Positions 1 through 9,106 of a stretch of 64,000 nt of DNA are shown here, in pieces. A model generated the notes under the pieces. That model saw only the letters and a program-made list of their open reading frames with translations, had not been told where the DNA came from and did not search any database. The position numbers were made by a program, and so were the translations under genes. Source of the DNA: Symbiodinium natans. Lineage: Eukaryota; Sar; Dinophyceae; Suessiales; Symbiodiniaceae. The stretch covers positions 1,109,379-1,173,378 of the forward strand of contig CAJNDS010002202.1 of the NCBI GenBank assembly GCA_905221605.1, read 5' to 3'. Position 1 is the stretch's first letter. Each line of letters begins with the position of its first letter.

Positions 1-325
1 GTTTAGGGCTTAGGGCTTAGGGTTTAGGGTTTAGGGTTTAGGGTCTCAGGCTTAAGGCTTAGGGTTATGTAGGGTTTTCCGGGTTTAGGGTTTGCGTAGG
101 GATTAGGAGTTTCGGGATGTAATCGTTTTTGGGCGGGTGCTTTCTGGGCACCTCAGGGTTTCGGGCTTAGGGTTCTGGGTTTACGGTGACTTGCTAGGGT
201 TACTTACGGGCTTAAAGTTACTGAAACCCCTAAAACCCCTGAAACCCCTAAAACCCTAAGCCCTAAACCCTAAACCCTAAACCCTAAACCCTAAACCCTA
301 AACCCTAAACCCTAAACCCTAAACC

Positions 326-442
326 TCTCGTGCTCAATGGTTTTGAAGGTTCAAGGATCATTGAGCCAAAGGGCTCAGAAATCGGGTCTCTCGGGTTGAG
401 GACTTCGGGCCAAGGGCCCGGGATTATTTGAGGGACAGCTTC
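326..442 (-). other. Exon-like open block, minus strand
   Basis: A block with a C-rich telomere-like tract on its left and a G-rich tract on its right, the same setting as the GMC exons. One minus frame is open throughout and protein-like (it contains the peptides AVPQIIPGPWPEVLNP and EPFGSMILEPSKP), entered after an ACAG acceptor-like site. Product unknown. It may be a downstream exon of the minus-strand gene in whose intron the LINE lies. Exact splice sites are not settled. Confidence 0.35.
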
Positions 443-1040
443 TGTAGGGTTTAGGGTTTAGGGTTTAGGGTTTAGGGTTTAGGGTTTAGGGTTTAGGGTT
501 TAGGGTTTAGGGTTTAGGGTTTAGGGTTTAGGGTTTAGGGTTTAGGGTTTAGGGTTTAGGGTTTAGGGTTTAGGGTTTAGGGTTTAGGGGTTCGGGGATC
601 GGGGGCCACCCAGGTAAAGACTTTAAGGTGCCCTATCTAGGCCTTCTCAAGTAATGGGTACACAAGGGTGCCACAAGGGCGCCAGTTACAGACGCAACCA
701 TTTCTCAAGGCTATATGGCGGGAAGCCACCCTGAACTCTAAACCCTAAACCCTAAACGCGAAACCCTAAACCCTAAACCACTAAACCCTATTTAAAAAAA
801 AAAAAACGCCCCAGCTCCACCACAGCCCCACGGCCTTCGCACGGCAGGGCAGGGCCATGGCCATGGCTTCTTCAAAAGGGGGCTAAAGTGCCAACAGAGA
901 AGAAGTTGGCCGGGAGATTCTACACCCCCCTAAATACCCCTAAACCCTAAGCCCCAAACCCTCGAGTTTTATATTTTTATTCTGTTGTTTCATTTTTTTT
1001 CTTTGGGGGGGGGGGGGGGGCGTTTAGGGTTTGGAGGATT

Positions 1041-1141
1041 GGAGGCATACTTCTTTCCGCCCTCAACTGTACGCCGGGGTGTTCTGTCTTGAGCCATGAG
1101 GTTTCTCTCAGGTCATTGTGGTACGGAGTGTGCCGCAAGTT
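1041..1141 (-). other. Exon-like open block, minus strand
   Basis: One minus frame is open and protein-like (peptides LRHTPYHNDLRETSWLK and EHPGVQLRAE). It lies between G-rich telomere-like tracts. Product unknown; it may follow exon 13271-13339 in the same gene. Boundaries are approximate. Confidence 0.35.
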
Positions 1142-1318
1142 TGGGGGATTGGGCGGTTTAGGGTTTAGGGTTTAGGGTTTAGTGTCTAGGGTTTAGGGTT
1201 TAGGGTTTAGGGTTTCTTCATCACCTCCACAGCACAGGCTGGCCCCCTTTAAAGCCTCCCTCTGAAGATTTTGGCTTCCTTGCAACTTTTCGCAAAGGCC
1301 CAAAAACACGGATCCTTT

Positions 1319-1433
1319 TCTAGGTTGCACAGTAACCTAGGATTAAAAAGGGTGCACTTTTTTTGCTTAAAGGGGTTTATAGGGGAACCTAGAGCCCCCA
1401 AAAAGGGAATAAGGGCACTACTGGGCATCCTAG
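1319..1433. repeat. Short dispersed inverted-repeat element, copy 1
   Basis: About 115 bp starting near CTAGG and ending in TACTGGGCATCCTAG. It contains the blocks AAGGGTGCA, TATAGGGGAACC and AAAAGGGAATAAGGGC, which recur in the same order in copies near 26.4, 34.0 and 51.8 kb. The ends are roughly complementary, as in a MITE-like unit. The 78-residue open frame over it is not considered a gene. Confidence 0.6.
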
Positions 1434-1713
1434 TCTTAATAACCCAGGGAAAGAAGTATGAACATACCCGAGACCGTAAACCCCAGACCCTAAACCCTAA
1501 AGCCTAACCAAATCCGAGCTGGAAACCGACAGGACGAGGGTTTAGGGTGGCGACTTGAGGGTTTAGGGTCGTTCGGGTTTAGGGTTTACGTTGCCACCTC
1601 TCAGACAAAAAACTTCTTAACTCACCAACCCTAAACCCTAAACCCTAAACCCTAAACCCTAAACCCTAAACCCTAAACCTAAACCCTAAACCCTAAACCC
1701 TAAACCCTAAACC

Positions 1714-1723
1714 CTAGACCTGC
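1714..1723. repeat. Target-site duplication, left copy
   Basis: CTAGACCTGC, identical to the ten bases at 13265-13274. It lies directly after a (CCCTAAA)n tract and directly before the LINE. Confidence 0.85.
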
Positions 1724-2268
1724 TAAGGTGTTTTCTTTCAAGGTTCAGGTAGTTTCCCCCGTGGTCCCTGGCCTTGTTGCAAAACCCTGGTGTGGCATCA
1801 CAGTTGCCCACGACAACACTGCTCCGTTGGGACCTTCCATCGTTGAGCCCAATACGTGGACCTGGCTCTGCCCCACACTGATCTGGTTCGCCCTGGTGTG
1901 GCTGGCATCCAAGGTCTTTTTTCAGACCGCACTACTCTTACACTCTGGTGGTGTCAGTGCATGTGTGGTGGAATCGTCGCTGGACGTTTTTTTCACGCTA
2001 TCCTGTGGCTTTATTACCTTTGTCTGGCTGGTGAATTTTGGTGGGTGGTGCAACGACGACTACCTCATCAATCCCACAGAGAAGGGAGTCCTCTTCTCAC
2101 AGAAGGGCCAGAAGATCGAGAACGAGAGCTCGAACAACACTGAGGTGTGTGATTTCTGGATTGATTTCGCCCTCGCATCCGAAAGTGCATCTGGCGGAAA
2201 GACAGTTGCAACACCACCATTCGAGATCGACGCTTCCTTTGCTGGTTCAAAGGCTGAGAGAAGACGAG
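1724..2268 (+). other. LINE leader with an open hydrophobic frame
   Basis: Region before ORF1. Frame 3 is open from 1728 (GTG, no ATG start) and reads hydrophobic, Trp-rich sequence. This frame runs without a stop all the way into ORF2, across the whole of ORF1. It is either untranslated leader or the upstream part of a longer overlapping ORF2; I favour leader because the zinc-finger protein in frame 1 is clearly coding. Confidence 0.5.
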
Positions 2269-3288
2269 ATGAACCAACCGTGGCAATGCGAATGTGGCCG
2301 AAAGAACAAGGCAAACGCATGGTACTGCGGCGACTGCGGCTCTCCTTGGCAGTCCTATGGTGGTTCGGACACGCAGCAGAAGCAGGAGAAGGCCCCCTGG
2401 CAGCGAGAGGCAGACAGGTGGTCACAATCCCCACGGAGAAGGGCTTCACCGCGAAGGAGGAAGCCACCAGAAGGGGCGCCCAAGGGCAAGCCCAAAGGCG
2501 AGGGCAAAGGCTCTCAACAGAAAGGGAAAGCAACTACGCTGGCACCCGATATCGCAGCTTTGCCGCCTCCGCCCACATCTACGACTGTTGTTCTGCCGAA
2601 GGCTCAGGGAGCTGGGACGAGCCAGCAGGCGCCCGAAGGAGACAAGAAACTGCTGGCAGCACTGGTTGCCCATATGGAGCAATCGGAAGAGACTCCGATA
2701 GAGCTGGCGACGATGATCAGCCATTATCGAGAGGAGAACCACCGAGTTCAAGGGAAGACTTTGCATCGGTTGGTTTCACAGCAGACAGAGGCGAAGGGTG
2801 CACTGGAGAAGGCCAGAGCCGATCGGCAGGCCTACGACTCAGCTTGGGCACAGTATGTGGCCAATCTTGCGGCGCTTTTTCAGAAGCAGCTAGAGGAACG
2901 CCAGAGAGTGATTTCGCAGCTGGAAGAAGCCGAGACCTCATGGGAGACCAAGCTCCAGGACGCTTCAGCATTGCTATCTCGGACGGCAGGAGCTGGCAAT
3001 TCGAAGGAAGAAGTGGTCGATGTGGAGGAGGAGGTCGACACTGCAGCTGCTGCAGATGCAGCCGCAGATGTGCGAAAAGAGCAGCGTGCATCCCAGATGC
3101 AAGAGGTCGAGAGGACGAATCTTGGCATCTTGCAGGCACTCAATGCAGCGAAGGACACGGCGCTGGATGGAGTGGCAAGAGATGTTTCCAGATCGCCACG
3201 ACGGAAACAAAAAGACAAGGACCAGGAGCAAGTGGACGAAGGACCACCAAAGATGGCCAAAACTGCGCCACCTTTGGGCCCTGGCTAA
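2269..3288 (+). CDS. LINE ORF1: RanBP2-type zinc-finger, coiled-coil protein
   Basis: 339 residues from ATG 2269. Residues 4-24 form a RanBP2-like zinc ribbon: Trp, then Cys-x-Cys-Gly, Asn, then Cys-x2-Cys (CECGRKNKANAWYCGDCG). A basic Lys/Arg/Pro/Gly-rich stretch follows (about 35-85), then a Gln/Glu-rich helical region (about 130-265) likely to form a coiled coil, with an Asp/Glu patch and Ala run (about 245-265), and a basic tail. By position and composition it corresponds to the LINE ORF1 nucleic-acid-binding protein thought to package element RNA; the binding role is inferred. The frame extends upstream to 2038 without an ATG, and the zinc ribbon begins right after the chosen Met. It overlaps the open frame 3 of ORF2 along its whole length. 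Confidence 0.8.
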   Translation: MNQPWQCECGRKNKANAWYCGDCGSPWQSYGGSDTQQKQEKAPWQREADRWSQSPRRRASPRRRKPPEGAPKGKPKGEGKGSQQKGKATTLAPDIAALPPPPTSTTVVLPKAQGAGTSQQAPEGDKKLLAALVAHMEQSEETPIELATMISHYREENHRVQGKTLHRLVSQQTEAKGALEKARADRQAYDSAWAQYVANLAALFQKQLEERQRVISQLEEAETSWETKLQDASALLSRTAGAGNSKEEVVDVEEEVDTAAAADAAADVRKEQRASQMQEVERTNLGILQALNAAKDTALDGVARDVSRSPRRKQKDKDQEQVDEGPPKMAKTAPPLGPG

Positions 3289-3380
3289 GCCTGCGAACGA
3301 GCCTCACGGGACCTCGCAGGCGGTTTCCGCACACCTATGGTGGTTGCGAAGAGGAGGAGAGACCTACCTGGCACAGCGTC

Positions 3381-6300
3381 ATGGACGAGCTGGACTATGT
3401 CTCCCCCTTGTATGCTAACATTCTGGCATGCTGCATTGAGAGTGATATGCACCTTCCTGGAATGGATCTTTTCTTTTCGTGTGATCCCAGAATCGAGGAG
3501 GAGAAGCTGACTTGGGGTGATCGTCATCTTCTTCATCCCCCTGAACCTGCTGTTGATATCTTTTCCAGCATTCGATCTGAATCTGAACCTGCATTCGAGC
3601 TGATGGATAGTGCTCTGATTTGCAGTGATCGTTTTCAGGTCCAGTGCCGACGCAAGGTTTCAACACCATGTACAAGGGTTGTACATTGTACAAAGTCCTG
3701 TCTTAAGAGTAGCAGTTCCAATCTCGGCAAAGCCGTTTCTTTTGAAGGGCAATTTCCAGATAGCGTTGCTTTGAGAGCTTGGTACTCCTGGAATCGGGCG
3801 TTGATTAGTTGTTTGGGTTCCTACAGACAAACTGCCGCCCTGTGGCTCCACTGCTCGGAGCATGAACACACTGCCCCTGCCCAAACTGCCTGTCCTGGGG
3901 TTTTTAGGAATAGGCACCCTGACCCGGCACCCTGCCTTGCCCTAAGTAATAAGGGGTTAAGCAGCTACCCGGACCAGACACACTGCCGAGGCCCGGTGAA
4001 TTGTCCCCTCAGCCCAGACACCTCTATGGGGACGCAAAGCAAGGGCACGGAGGGCTCCTCGAGCTCCTCGTCGTACGAGCATGTCACCACGATCGCGGGA
4101 GTAGGCAATGCAAAAGATAACTTGGTGTTGTTAACACCCTTTGCCCTCGCTAGATCAGGCAAGTTCATGGGAAAACATGCTGCGCAGGAAAGGTTCACAC
4201 TGTTCGATGTGGTGGATCATATGCGCATTCTGGATGCTCATCCGGAATGGACAGTGCAGGACTATGCAGTGGAAGCTGCCAGGCGCACTAGAGACCAACC
4301 TGTTGCAGCGATCTACATGCTGAAGTACCCTTTTGAGGGCCTGCCCCCAATCCAATTTGTGATCAGGTCTGTCAACGTTCCGGTGGGTTGGGTTAATGTT
4401 CCGGTTGATCTGCGTGCGCTCCAGCTTGGGTTCCATACTCTCAGTCTTCCGGTGGATGCCTCTTCCTACGAGGCTGCGTTGAGGCTCAGCATGAGCTGCG
4501 TCACCATTCCGCCATTGTTTGCACCTGCCGTGGCCAGAGGCAACCTGAGGATTGACCCTGCTGACAGGACACAATCAGATCCTTTCCAGACGCATGCTCT
4601 GCAGCCCTCTTTTGCAATGATTGCGAGAGGAATTGGCAACAGAAATAATTTTCTGTTAGAGCAGCCTGAGCAGAGTACGTCTAGTTCATCGGCCGAGAGC
4701 ACCACGCCATTCTTCTCGCCTGTGGACTATGAGTCGCCTGAAGGTGACATTGTGGTGGCTTACCATTCCCCGGGCCACAGACCTTGGACGCAGTCCCATC
4801 CCAACACCATCACGCCTAGTGACATGGCACAGGAAGCGTCTGCCCATCTCGGCCAGAGGGCAGGAGTCAGTAGGTGGAGAACTTCCCTGCTGCCTCTGCA
4901 ACCTCACATTGCTGGGGTTGACTTGCACTGCCTTGCACTTCCGATTGATGAAGAGGGTCATAGCATGATCACGGTTCTTGCTGATTTCAGACCTGTGTTT
5001 GGGCCGGGATTGTTGTCATTTGTTGCCATCCCGGTTGAGGTTCACAGCGCCTCCATGCAGGAGAACATTGTCAATGCGACTGTTGACCAGTTGTTTGAGC
5101 TGGCCCTTGCTGAACCCCCGGTGGAATTCTTTGTCACCAAAGCAGGTAATGGGGGTCTTGTCGTTCCTGCACACGAGGGACAGCATGCTGTGATGGACTC
5201 CTTTGATGTTGCCGGGCACTTCCCAGGACTGCTCACCATGACCCGCTTCTTTGGGGCAAGTGATTGGGCGGCCGCGAGCCGGACTATGAGGACCACCTCC
5301 TCTACCACCACCACGCCCTTCGAGATGGAAGACCCTCGGAGAGAGAGGCTTAGGCTTGTGCCCCGTAACCCTCTCAGGGTCTGGTTGGGTATTCAAGGGT
5401 TCGGGTTGTTTCAACAGGACTTCGAAGGGGATCCGCCCATGGCTGTGATTTTGGCAAGCATGTGGACACGAGTCTTGCAGCAACACACTGTGAGTGATTC
5501 GCTCATTGTCCGAATTGCCCATGTTCACCCGCCTGCTACTGTAGCTGCGAGAGAGCTCCTCATCTCCATGGAGTTGAGCTCCAACAGGGACACTGCAGGG
5601 GTTTGGGTTGACCTTAGGCCGGGTGGCGTTCTAAGCTTCCAACAGGTTCCGATCTTTGCTGATGCAAGCTGCATTAGGGACCTCCCAAGGCAATACAAGC
5701 ATGTGTTCCTTAATGGGCGAAAGTGGGAGCAGGCATGCAGTGTGTATGGCGGAGCATACATTGCCTTCAGCATCACGTCGCATGCTCCTGATGTCCGGTC
5801 TGTTGACTTCTTCTACGGAAGAATAAGAGGCCTTGAAGCCCTTGCAATCCCGTTCTTTGTCCCCGCGGATCTGCCTCAACAGGCCGAGGCTGATGCTGAA
5901 CATCTCAGGTCTGAAGCATTTACGGTCTGGGAGAACACGCTTGATCACCGGCTCAGGAACATGGGCTTTGTTGGAGATGTAAGAGGGGTGGTCATTGCAG
6001 GGGATCACTTCACGGTGCTTGCGCCATCTTGCCGCCCTACAAGCATGCCTGACGTTGCTGCATGGGTTTCGCAGTGGATTGTTCCAGCGTTTGGCCCGGT
6101 GCAACTTTACCAGACGCAAGGCCAGGTGGGCTCTAGACAGGTTTACATTGCCTCGGGCAGCAGCCTCGATCCGCATGAAATGTACTTCAGGGTGGAAGTT
6201 ACTGATCAGAGTGTCATTGTTTTCAAACTTCCCCACTCTGTCCTGCCAGACACGTTGCGCAGACTTGCCCCTGTTGATGATGCCTGGAGCCGACCTGTTC

Positions 6301-8501
6301 CTGGCCGCGCATGGTATGCCCCCTTTTTCCCTCCCGCCGACCTGTGCTCAATGGTCACAGTGGGCGAAGGACAACCCGCGACTGCCTCTGGCCCGCCCGA
6401 AGGGGGAGAGCCTGTCGCAAGGCAAGAGGTTGTGCCTGTTTGCACTCGCCGTTGGGGTAACTTTAGGGTTAGGAGGGTCAGGTTCCTAATTGATCATACC
6501 ACAGAGGTCCACGAGCGAAGTGCGGCTTTGCAATGGCTTGATGCTCATACCGCGGAGGCACCAGCTGCCTCAGAGGCTCAGCCCACCACGACCTCCACGA
6601 CCAACATGCTCGTTGCTCCAGGGGTACCGGTCCTCCACCTGATAATGGAACGACATTGTGCCACTGTCAGTTTGCAGCAAACGGACCAAGCCTATCTGGC
6701 AGCAAAACTCACTGAGCTCATCTTGCACCACCTTGCGCACAATAGGGCCTACAGGCAGGGCAACATCCGGATGGCCATGGCACACCCCGGGGTACTGAAT
6801 GGCCAGAGGGAAATTGTACTGATTTGGCACCCTCTGGAATTCCACCTCTATGTGGTAGTTGACGCCAGACCGGTAGGGGGTCAACTTAGATGTGTCGAAA
6901 CTGATTCGGACCGCGGTCCAAGCGACCTTGTCGAAGAAGACCTGCTCTCGCGTGGCGCTTTTGTGTTTGTGAATGGGGTACCAGCGGCGCTCATGAGTGG
7001 TCCGTTGCAAGACGGAGATTATGTCTCGGTTGAGTGGAGTGTTCCCAGCATCCCAGCCCTGCCAAGATCCGCCGTTTTCCGCAATTGGCCAAGCTTGGGC
7101 CTATTGGCCGTTGACATCATTTTGCCGGATCTAAGCCCAGTCCTGCGGAATCAGCTGCCGGCCTTGGGGACTGTTGCGCAGGCGATCGGAGACGCACTCG
7201 ATGCAAGAGCCACCATGCTAGGATATCGACTGGCTGTCGCCAAGCAGGCGATTGTGTATAGCAGGGTGCGTGGAGAGATCATGATCTGTGTGGAAGGGCG
7301 GATACCGGCTAGTCATGCCCAGGTGTCCGCAGCATTGAGACTTGTTCCGGAGTGGAACGTGGCCACTGACGTGCTAGACACGCGCAGCATGGCCAATGAT
7401 GCGTCGTTATTCATGGCACGAGACCCGTTTGAGGCACGGCAAACCTGGCATCTGATTCCGGTCCCCTTCTTGCTCCAGACCTACTTGCTCTGGCAGGGCG
7501 AGGCCGACACCTTTGCCCGGTTTAGAGAACTTCCGGCTCCCAGCCATCTCAGTGTTGGACCTGCCGCGGCAGAACACGGCCAAGTGCATGCTTTTCGACG
7601 GCTCTCCTTGCAAGATGGCACGGCCATGGTCCAACTCTCCTTCACTAGGAAGAATAGGGTTTCATCATGCCAAGACATAGAGCGGACCGCAAGTCCTGCT
7701 AGAGTGGCCCTTTGTTGGCAAGAAGCTAAGGTTGCCATGCAGCAGCCAGAGGGTGGCCTGGAGCCGCAGGATGCGTTGCGGGCCGGCCCTTTTGCGGGAT
7801 GCAAGGCGCACCACTGGCACAGCCGGACGGCATTCGATGTTGCTCTCCTGCCGGAAGACCTTGCAATCATTACCGACAGGTTCTTCTTGGCGACGGCCAG
7901 TGTTACACCAGAGACTGCATTGGGAGAGGATCACTCCCGCTACACCATTTTTGATGCAGGTCTGCAAACGAGGAAAAGAAATTATAGAGGGCATCAGAGG
8001 GTTGAATGGTTGTTGGCGGATCTAATCCGCAGCACACAGCGCCCTATCCGAAGCATCCAGAGATTGGATGCGCCAGTCTTCGGATATCCCACCCCTCAAT
8101 TTGTCCTGACATTCCTCGACGCGCCAGCACAACACCTGGCAGTACCGATCGACTGCCGATCCATTGGCAAAGGCATTTGCACCATCAACGTGGCCCCGGA
8201 GTCACGATGGTTTGCCATTGGGGAGTCACTGAGCAGGATTGATCCTAGCTATGATAGATGTGAGGGTGTTGGGGAGGCCTTTGTTGATGCGATGGATAGA
8301 GGGCGGTTGATCCTTAGGTCTGCCAGTCAAGCCCTACGAAATCCACTTGATCAGCACCTTGCTGACCTGCAGCACATGTTCATGCTGGTCAGACCGCCTA
8401 CACCACCTGTGCCCAGCACCCCCTCATCAAAGGAAGAGAAGGATCCAGCTGCCAATGTGAGTGGCATCGGTGAACAGGAGAACCAGTCCCGCGCGAGATG
8501 A
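3381..8501 (+). CDS. LINE ORF2: giant protein of unknown function
   Basis: 1,706 residues from ATG 3381, in frame 3, beginning 92 bases after the ORF1 stop. I recognise no catalytic domain. Composition is that of a globular protein, with Ser/Thr-rich linkers near 4030-4080, 4670-4710, 5280-5325 and 6570-6610. Four segments share a hydrophobic-D-x-R pattern (VPVDLR about 4399, LADFRP about 4977, VWVDLRP about 5599, VVVDARP about 6852), which suggests diverged internal repeats. The same frame is open back to 1728, so the start is a judgement: Met 3381 is the first ATG after ORF1 ends. It overlaps the RNase H frame by 41 nt (8461-8501), with an ATGA stop/start overlap at 8498-8501 in another frame. 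Extra large ORFs are not part of classic LINEs; the role is unknown. Confidence 0.65.
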   Translation: MDELDYVSPLYANILACCIESDMHLPGMDLFFSCDPRIEEEKLTWGDRHLLHPPEPAVDIFSSIRSESEPAFELMDSALICSDRFQVQCRRKVSTPCTRVVHCTKSCLKSSSSNLGKAVSFEGQFPDSVALRAWYSWNRALISCLGSYRQTAALWLHCSEHEHTAPAQTACPGVFRNRHPDPAPCLALSNKGLSSYPDQTHCRGPVNCPLSPDTSMGTQSKGTEGSSSSSSYEHVTTIAGVGNAKDNLVLLTPFALARSGKFMGKHAAQERFTLFDVVDHMRILDAHPEWTVQDYAVEAARRTRDQPVAAIYMLKYPFEGLPPIQFVIRSVNVPVGWVNVPVDLRALQLGFHTLSLPVDASSYEAALRLSMSCVTIPPLFAPAVARGNLRIDPADRTQSDPFQTHALQPSFAMIARGIGNRNNFLLEQPEQSTSSSSAESTTPFFSPVDYESPEGDIVVAYHSPGHRPWTQSHPNTITPSDMAQEASAHLGQRAGVSRWRTSLLPLQPHIAGVDLHCLALPIDEEGHSMITVLADFRPVFGPGLLSFVAIPVEVHSASMQENIVNATVDQLFELALAEPPVEFFVTKAGNGGLVVPAHEGQHAVMDSFDVAGHFPGLLTMTRFFGASDWAAASRTMRTTSSTTTTPFEMEDPRRERLRLVPRNPLRVWLGIQGFGLFQQDFEGDPPMAVILASMWTRVLQQHTVSDSLIVRIAHVHPPATVAARELLISMELSSNRDTAGVWVDLRPGGVLSFQQVPIFADASCIRDLPRQYKHVFLNGRKWEQACSVYGGAYIAFSITSHAPDVRSVDFFYGRIRGLEALAIPFFVPADLPQQAEADAEHLRSEAFTVWENTLDHRLRNMGFVGDVRGVVIAGDHFTVLAPSCRPTSMPDVAAWVSQWIVPAFGPVQLYQTQGQVGSRQVYIASGSSLDPHEMYFRVEVTDQSVIVFKLPHSVLPDTLRRLAPVDDAWSRPVPGRAWYAPFFPPADLCSMVTVGEGQPATASGPPEGGEPVARQEVVPVCTRRWGNFRVRRVRFLIDHTTEVHERSAALQWLDAHTAEAPAASEAQPTTTSTTNMLVAPGVPVLHLIMERHCATVSLQQTDQAYLAAKLTELILHHLAHNRAYRQGNIRMAMAHPGVLNGQREIVLIWHPLEFHLYVVVDARPVGGQLRCVETDSDRGPSDLVEEDLLSRGAFVFVNGVPAALMSGPLQDGDYVSVEWSVPSIPALPRSAVFRNWPSLGLLAVDIILPDLSPVLRNQLPALGTVAQAIGDALDARATMLGYRLAVAKQAIVYSRVRGEIMICVEGRIPASHAQVSAALRLVPEWNVATDVLDTRSMANDASLFMARDPFEARQTWHLIPVPFLLQTYLLWQGEADTFARFRELPAPSHLSVGPAAAEHGQVHAFRRLSLQDGTAMVQLSFTRKNRVSSCQDIERTASPARVALCWQEAKVAMQQPEGGLEPQDALRAGPFAGCKAHHWHSRTAFDVALLPEDLAIITDRFFLATASVTPETALGEDHSRYTIFDAGLQTRKRNYRGHQRVEWLLADLIRSTQRPIRSIQRLDAPVFGYPTPQFVLTFLDAPAQHLAVPIDCRSIGKGICTINVAPESRWFAIGESLSRIDPSYDRCEGVGEAFVDAMDRGRLILRSASQALRNPLDQHLADLQHMFMLVRPPTPPVPSTPSSKEEKDPAANVSGIGEQENQSRAR

Positions 8502-9094
8502 AGTACAGGCCAACAGCGACTTGCCGGCGCCGGCTGCGACCTTTACCAGCATCCCCACCCCTGGGGGAAGACGAAGGGTTCCAATAGACCGTTGCCAAAA
8601 GAGCTCTCCTCTGAGCCTAGCTGAGGCCTGCCCTCCCCCTTTTGAAGGTGTTGCTGGCATTCGTGCCTGCCTCCAAGCTCTTTCCATTCCTTGGAAAAAT
8701 TTCTGGGGGCAGCCTGAGGGCATTGTGCCTGCTGCCCTTCTGAAAAATGTGACCAAAGTGCAGGCTCAAGGGCCACCGATCACCGCTTTTCATGTCTTCA
8801 CGGATGGATCCAGCAAGGCAGGGAAAGGGGGATGGGGAGCTGTTCTCTGTGCCCAGCATGACCATCAGGGAGAAATGCCTTTCTCCTTGGTAGGAGTTGC
8901 AGGAGGTCCGACGGGCTTGCTTTTTGCACATAGTTGTGATGCCGATCACACTAACAACGCAGCCGAAGCGCAAGGGCTTCTGATGGCCACACTCTTTGCC
9001 TTGTCCACGGGGCCTGTTCCCTTGCATCTGCACGGGGATTCCAAGATTGCGATTGGCGAAGCAGCAGGGTGGTCGGCCCCACCATGCAGGATGT
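8461..9094 (+). pseudogene. RNase H domain, internally deleted and frameshifted
   Basis: Frame 1 opens at 8461 after a TGA and shows an RNase H core: FTDGSSKAGKGGWGAVL (first catalytic Asp, about 8800), NNAAEAQG (Glu, about 8955) and LHGDSKIAIG (Asp, about 9030). It then stops at TGA 9103-9105. The C-terminal RNase H piece, WNEMADRVAD with the last catalytic Asp, follows at once but in frame 2. The roughly 40-60 residues expected between them, including the His loop, are missing. A deletion not divisible by three therefore removed the middle and broke the frame. In an intact relative, RNase H and the following endonuclease-RT would probably be one ORF. Confidence 0.8.
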
Positions 9095-9106
9095 GTTTGG
9101 AATGAG

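Larger units (their letters stand above)
1..1713. repeat. Telomere-like mosaic left of the LINE
   Basis: TTTAGGG tracts (about 447-590, 1158-1215) and CCCTAAA tracts (about 270-325, 1627-1713) alternate with 100-300 bp of unique sequence. The run at about 447-590 is nearly perfect. Unique blocks at 326-442 and 1041-1141 are open on the minus strand and listed separately; a short inverted-repeat element lies at 1319-1433. Nothing else gene-like was seen. Confidence 0.9.

Noticed and set aside
1728-2140. Hydrophobic, membrane-like N-terminus of the long frame-3 ORF
   Set aside because: It has no ATG start, lies in the LINE leader and is followed by sequence overlapping the clearly coding ORF1, so a membrane protein is not supported.
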